DNA of 38,214 nt. Source: Smittium mucronatum. Its lineage: Eukaryota; Kickxellomycota; Harpellomycetes; Harpellales; Legeriomycetaceae. Position 1 is the first letter of the stretch. Each line of letters starts with the position of its first letter. A program made the position numbers and the translations under genes. The stretch lies in NCBI GenBank assembly GCA_001953115.1, contig LSSL01007776.1, forward strand, positions 1 to 38,214, written 5' to 3'. Shown here one piece after another: positions 34,051-38,214 of the stretch. The notes beneath the pieces are model-generated. The model did no database searches and was not told the DNA's origin. It saw only the letters and a list, made by a program, of their open reading frames with translations.

Positions 34051-34273
34051 GGTGACGTGACTGGAGGCCTATTTCCAATTTACCTCCAAGACATTTCGCC
34101 TACTTTTTGACCACTAAATTTTTTCAATTAATTGCTTTTAGAAAAAGTGCATATTATAATGAAATTATTTATTTTTACTGGTCTTTTGTTTTTTAATCTT
34201 GGCTTTTAATAGGTTGGTTTGTAAGCGAAATGTCTTGGAGATAAATTGGAAATAGGCCTCCAGTCACATCACC
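34051..34273. mobile_element. MITE with 53-bp terminal inverted repeats
   Basis: 223-bp element. The left arm 34051-34103 starts GGTGACGTGACTGGAGGCC, and the right arm 34221-34273 is its reverse complement at 50 of 53 positions; all three differences are C/T transitions when read on one strand. The ~117-bp centre is AT-rich. No coding capacity. Flanks CAGT and TTTG give no clear target-site duplication, so the superfamily is unknown. A single-arm relative lies at 8947. If transcribed it would fold into a long double-stranded RNA. Confidence 0.85.
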
Positions 34274-36030
34274 TTTGGATAGCAATAATGGTATGAGAAC
34301 AATCCAAACAAAAAATTAACTACCTTGACCCAATTATCCAATAAATAATAGATGTATTAATCTAATATTATATTGAATATATGGTATATGATATATTAAT
34401 ATTAAAGAATCTATCATATTTTCACTATTTTAGTTTTATCAAAAGATAGATATAAATACCAATAAAAGAATATCAAACGTCAATACTTAGAAGATTAATA
34501 CTTGTTACAATGAGGTTTATCTAATTTTATAGATAAGGTTTCCTATGAACCACATATATAACTACCAACTTTTACAACCTCAATCTAACACAGCTTCAAT
34601 AAAGTTTCATGGCTGAAATCACTATTAGCATTGGTTTAATCTCACAATTAACCAGAAAGAGTATTTTTTGATATCGCTTAATATTTAATTAAAGCACCAA
34701 TCTCGCCGTGGTTAATACAAATGTGAGATCCTATATGTAACCCGAATTTAATCTCCATAGACTTGCTAAAATGGCCATTTAAGAGCTGAGTTTTAAATGG
34801 ATTTTTTCCTAGAGAGTTTCCCGAACTGGAATAAACGAATTACTAAGTACAGTACTTGAAAATTTACTTCCTTCTAAAGTAATATCATAGAATCACTATT
34901 AGTTTTTTTTTTTGCCTTTATGGGAAAGGAATAACGCAAAATATTTTTTTGAAGTGTTTTTTTATTATTAGAGGGATTTTTTTTCAAAACATGAAAGGGA
35001 TTTTTTGGGATTTGATATATATATCAGTAAAAAGTAAATTGAGCTTACTACAACTAAAAGTGGCTTAAATACGAATTTATTATTTGGAATGCATCCCCAA
35101 ATCTTACATTGATCAATTCTGGATCGTGGAAATTGCTTTTAAGAATATCTTTTTTTAAAAAAATAGGAAAAAAGGAAAAAAAATATGCTGAGTTAAATAT
35201 CGGTTTTTTTATTCAAATCAAGGTAGAATGATCGATGTATTAAATGGCGTATATATACTGTTGAAAAATGTAGAGTATAGGATTTACATTCATATTAGTA
35301 GATGATATCTTTAATATGCTTTTTTCCATGTTTTCGGGAAAAACAGAGCCATCTTTGCTTTTTTTAAATATTTTTTGCACATCTATGAATATTGAACATC
35401 GGCCATAACGAATTTAATAAACTTTACTAGTAGTCTCTCGTTAAAATCAATATGCATTATCTGGGGAGTTTTATAATCCTTTACAAATAACACCGCGTTT
35501 TTAAATAACGAAACTGTTTGGATATAAAAGCAGCCCCAAAACTTTTGTTCTGGACACACCATCAATTTTTTTGATCTGATAATACTCCTCTCCATATTGA
35601 TTTACTTGATTTGTGATTTGGGAATATCCTTTTTTCCAATTTATTAGTCCATAGATATATTGATGATCCATTCTATAGCTTTCAATTAGGGTTTATTGTA
35701 ACACTCCATCTAGAAAATAACAGCGAATCTTTTCCAATATAAAGATATTATACAGTTTATTGGGTTAATTTTCTTTTACTTAGTAGCTATCAACCCTTTT
35801 TTATATCGAATAAAAGCATGTGAATCATTTAAAGCTTTGGCCTTTTTCAGGCCCAAAAATATATCGATTTCTTTATTCATGCAATGAATAACCTTTTGTT
35901 CGAGGATAAATAAAACGATTCCAATATTTAGAGCGAATATATTCCGGTTTTTTGGATTTTCTGAGAATAAGTGCTTTTTTTTTTGAACCGAAGACTCTGA
36001 GAAGACAATAGTAAACTCCCAAGATCGCTC
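34274..36030. other. intergenic region between PFF1 and MET16
   Basis: AT-rich with many homopolymers. Small frames on the complement of 35383-35595 and 35776-36033 look like chance. No repeat or RNA gene is supported. Confidence 0.4.
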
Positions 36031-36036
36031 CACGTG
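36031..36036. promoter_or_regulatory. CACGTG E-box upstream of MET16
   Basis: Perfect palindromic CACGTG, 765 bp before the MET16 start and the only one I saw in the window. In yeast, Cbf1 with Met4 binds this motif at MET genes including MET16. At this base composition about one chance occurrence is expected in the whole window, so position, not sequence alone, is the argument. Confidence 0.4.
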
Positions 36037-36338
36037 CTATAATTTGCCGTAGTTTGTTGACGTCTATTTATCATTTAAAACCAATAGCCAATAGGATATA
36101 AGTATCGTTTTTCGGGTAAAGATAAAGCCGTTTAGATTGTTCATAAAAGAAATGGACAATTTAGTGTACCTGCCATTAAAAAGTTGAAGTTGTTTGTGTA
36201 TCATTTAATTACTATAACTTTGATTATAAATCAGTAATTCAGCTCTTTCTTGGCCTGGGTGGCCGCTGAAATAGCATTAATTTTTCAGATGGTGCAGGAA
36301 TTTGATTAGTCATCTGCAATTGGTTACTAATACTAATC

Positions 36339-36357
36339 AAACCACAGTTTGTGGTTT
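36339..36357. promoter_or_regulatory. palindrome containing a Met31/Met32-type core upstream of MET16
   Basis: AAACCACA (36339-36346) and TGTGGTTT (36350-36357) form an 8-bp inverted repeat with a 3-nt spacer. Within it, 36342-36350 read on the minus strand is AAACTGTGG, the exact core bound by yeast Met31/Met32 at sulfur genes. It is about 450 bp upstream of the ATG. Conservation of that regulator outside budding yeasts is uncertain. Confidence 0.4.
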
Positions 36358-36800
36358 GTCGAAATGGGTACTCGGCATAAATTTGGATATAAAAACAATC
36401 AAACTTTATTGGCCAATCAGCAATAGTGATGAATGACAGCCAAAAAGATGGAAACTAAAGAAATATGAGCAATAGTTGGGAACTTATTTTGCAATATTAC
36501 AAATATAGAAGCCAAAAAAAAAAAAGAAGCTTTTTCTTTGGTGGGGGTGATTATAAATATTGGATTGGTATGTTGATATTTGACTATTAGATTAATTTTC
36601 TAACTAGTTCTCTTTAATTTACGAAATTTCCTACTTAAATAGAGCCTACATCTCTCTTTTCATCAAACCCAGAATAAATCGCAGAATTATACTTGTAACT
36701 CAGTTTTACAAAGCCGAAAATATCTAAATTCACTATATTTAATTTATAAAAAAAGTCACTATCTCGCTATTCCCCCTTCCTTGACCTATTTAAAGAATAA

Positions 36801-37696
36801 ATGCCTCCCGAATATCTTGTGTTTGACGGTGATGATAATCTGGTGATAACCACTGAAGAGCTTGAAAAGCTTAACCTTGAGCTAGAAAAGATGGATGCTG
36901 TTGATATTCTGAAATGGGCTGTTAAAAATTTCAAGAATTTGTACCAGGAAACTGCTTTTGGACCCTCAGGTTAGTAAAAAAAAAAATCAAGATCTTTTTT
37001 TAAAAATACTATACACACTTATAATTGCCAAAATTTGTTTAAAAACTAGGGAATGTGATTCTTGACATGTTGTCCGGAATTGGCGCAAAAGTCCCCTTGA
37101 TCTTCATCGATACTCTTTTTAACTTTGACGAAACAATTGAGCTAACAAAAACGATAACGGAAAAGTATGGTGTAAAGATGTATACCTATTATCCCGCTGG
37201 TGTATCCACCCGCTCCGAATTCATTGCCAAATATGGTGACAAGTTATGGGAGACTGATGATGCCGTTTACGATTTTGTCGTTAAAGCCGAGCCTGGACAA
37301 CGTGCATACAATGAGCTCCGTCCTAACTGTATCATGACTGGCCGAAGACGCTCTCAACAAGGTGACCGTGGAAAATTGCCTGTGTTGCAAATCACCCCAT
37401 CCAATTTCGAAGCTGGAACTAGACAAATCGTAAAACTCAATCCTCTCGTATCCGATGAATGGACCTTCCAGAAAGTCAGATCCTACTTGAGGGCTTTCAA
37501 TGTTCCATATAACCCTCTTCTCGATGCTGGCTACAAATCCATTGGGGATTACCACTCAACCAAACCCGTAAATGATGGTGATGACGAGCGTAGTGGTAGA
37601 TGGAGTGGCACAAATAAGACTGAATGTGGTCTTCACAAGGATTACTTTACTATGAAGAAACAGTACATTGATCGCATCAACAATGCCAAAAACTAA
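36801..37696 (+). CDS. MET16: phosphoadenylyl-sulfate (PAPS) reductase, two exons
   Basis: Reduces PAPS to sulfite with thioredoxin in the cytosol, one step before MET5. Exon 1 is 36801-36969, the intron 36970-37049, exon 2 37050-37696; the splice joins TCA-G|GG-AAT to give TAFGPSGNVILDML, the conserved N-terminal block, and a 271-aa protein of normal family length. Visible motifs are IFIDTLFNFDET (~72-84), ELRPNCIMTGRRRSQQGDRG (~145-164) and the C-terminal catalytic ERSGRWSGTNKTECGLH with Cys249. The paired CC...CxxC of 4Fe-4S APS reductases is absent, so it is the PAPS type without a cluster. The ATG at 36801 is the first in frame and the N-terminus matches the family. CACGTG and Met31/32-like sites lie upstream. 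Confidence 0.96.
36970..37049 (+). other. spliceosomal intron of MET16 (80 bp)
   Basis: Donor GTTAGT, acceptor CTAG, AT-rich interior with a long A-run after the donor. Removing it restores the frame and an unbroken conserved block. It is the only intron needed by the four genes here. Confidence 0.92.
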
Positions 37697-38127
37697 TCTT
37701 TCAATTCACTTTAGGCCTTTCATCCTTATTTTTAATTTGTTCCCTATCTATTTTCGCTTCCCCTGTATCTAATAAGAATATTGATTTTCTCACCACCTTC
37801 GTTTCTTTCTTCTTGATTTCATATGACTTTCATTCCTTAAATTTGATTTTATTTTAATTATCACCCATTTTTTTTATGTATTCAATTTGAAAAAAAATCG
37901 GCTATATGAATAGTATAGAAAATATTTTTTTATCTTTTAAATCTATACTACCTGGTTCAAAAAAGTCCATTTGCTATAACACATCCTTTTCAAAATATCC
38001 ATTCGGTTAATTTTTCATTTCAGATGTTCCAGCTTATTTTTAAGGATTTCATTTCATTTCATTTTTCATTTCTTTAAAATAAAATTCTTGTTGAAACAGT
38101 CTAAAACCGGTTTGCAAATATGGTCCC
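37697..38127. other. downstream flank of MET16
   Basis: Pyrimidine-rich 3' UTR-like sequence followed by AT-rich DNA. No gene visible. Confidence 0.4.
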
Positions 38128-38214
38128 TTTTTTTTCAGCTCAATTCATCATTGTAATATATAATGATCACCCTCCCCCCCCCTAAGTCTGCCGCCATGGA
38201 GCGGGTCCGAGCCG
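38128..38214 (-). mobile_element. possible retro-element tail running off the window end
   Basis: On the minus strand the last bases read GGACCC, then CCGC-TCCATG-GCGG, then CAGA, which resembles the tail hairpin context GGAGCCGC...GCGGCAGA of the LINE/SINE family. It is followed by a G-run, AT-rich sequence and eight A residues (T-run 38128-38135 on plus). The GC-rich segment stands out from its flank. The loop differs (no TAG) and the spacer to the A-run is shorter than in the other copies, so the assignment is tentative. Confidence 0.35.

Noticed and set aside
34692..34703. CTCGCCGTGGTT shared with the proposed SINE head at 6867
   Set aside because: A 12-base match that does not extend; too short to infer homology.
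35776..36033. 85-aa open frame on the minus strand upstream of MET16
   Set aside because: No recognisable motif and poly-A/T driven; its start overlaps the E-box region. Treated as chance.
1..38214. CRISPR arrays, prokaryotic operons or phage genes
   Set aside because: No regularly spaced short repeats; genes are fungal and one is split by a spliceosomal intron.

Overview
The window looks like nuclear DNA from an AT-rich, early-diverging fungus. Four genes are readable: MET5 (minus strand), an aquaglyceroporin, a PFF1-type vacuolar M28 protease, and MET16 with one 80-bp intron (the last three on the plus strand). PFF1 and the flavodoxin-bearing MET5 are typical of fungi. AT-rich gut fungi such as Harpellales would fit, but that placement is inference.

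Layout: 1-213 is the 3' end of a retro-element cut by the window edge. 735-5189 is MET5. 5190-11232 is intergenic, with a second copy of the same retro-element (about 6863-7461), three copies of a 162-164 bp TTAA-flanked MITE, and a one-armed relic of another inverted-repeat element. 11233-12036 is the aquaglyceroporin. 12985-14539 is a dead non-LTR retrotransposon (LINE). 14540-26930 is a gene-free stretch whose GC falls to about 15-20% in the lines I counted by hand; it holds a 1.58-kb element with long terminal inverted repeats and a clean SINE insertion at 26207-26450. 30418-33324 is PFF1. A 223-bp inverted-repeat MITE lies at 34051-34273. MET16 occupies 36801-37696. The last ~90 bases look like another repeat tail on the minus strand.

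The most interesting system is a LINE/SINE set. The SINE at 26207-26450 has a head derived from 5S rRNA and sits in a 17-bp target-site duplication. Its 3' tail matches the 3' end of the LINE remnant and of the repeat at 1-213 and 7250-7461. In four copies the tail contains a 5-bp hairpin with a UA-starting tetraloop carrying or overlapping a UAG; pairing is mostly kept while the stem sequence changes, as expected for an RNA recognised by a LINE reverse transcriptase.

MET16 (PAPS to sulfite) and MET5 (sulfite to sulfide) are consecutive reductive steps of sulfate assimilation and lie about 32 kb apart. The MET16 upstream region carries a CACGTG E-box and an exact match to the yeast Met31/Met32 core. 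The aquaglyceroporin and PFF1 have no evident link to that pathway.
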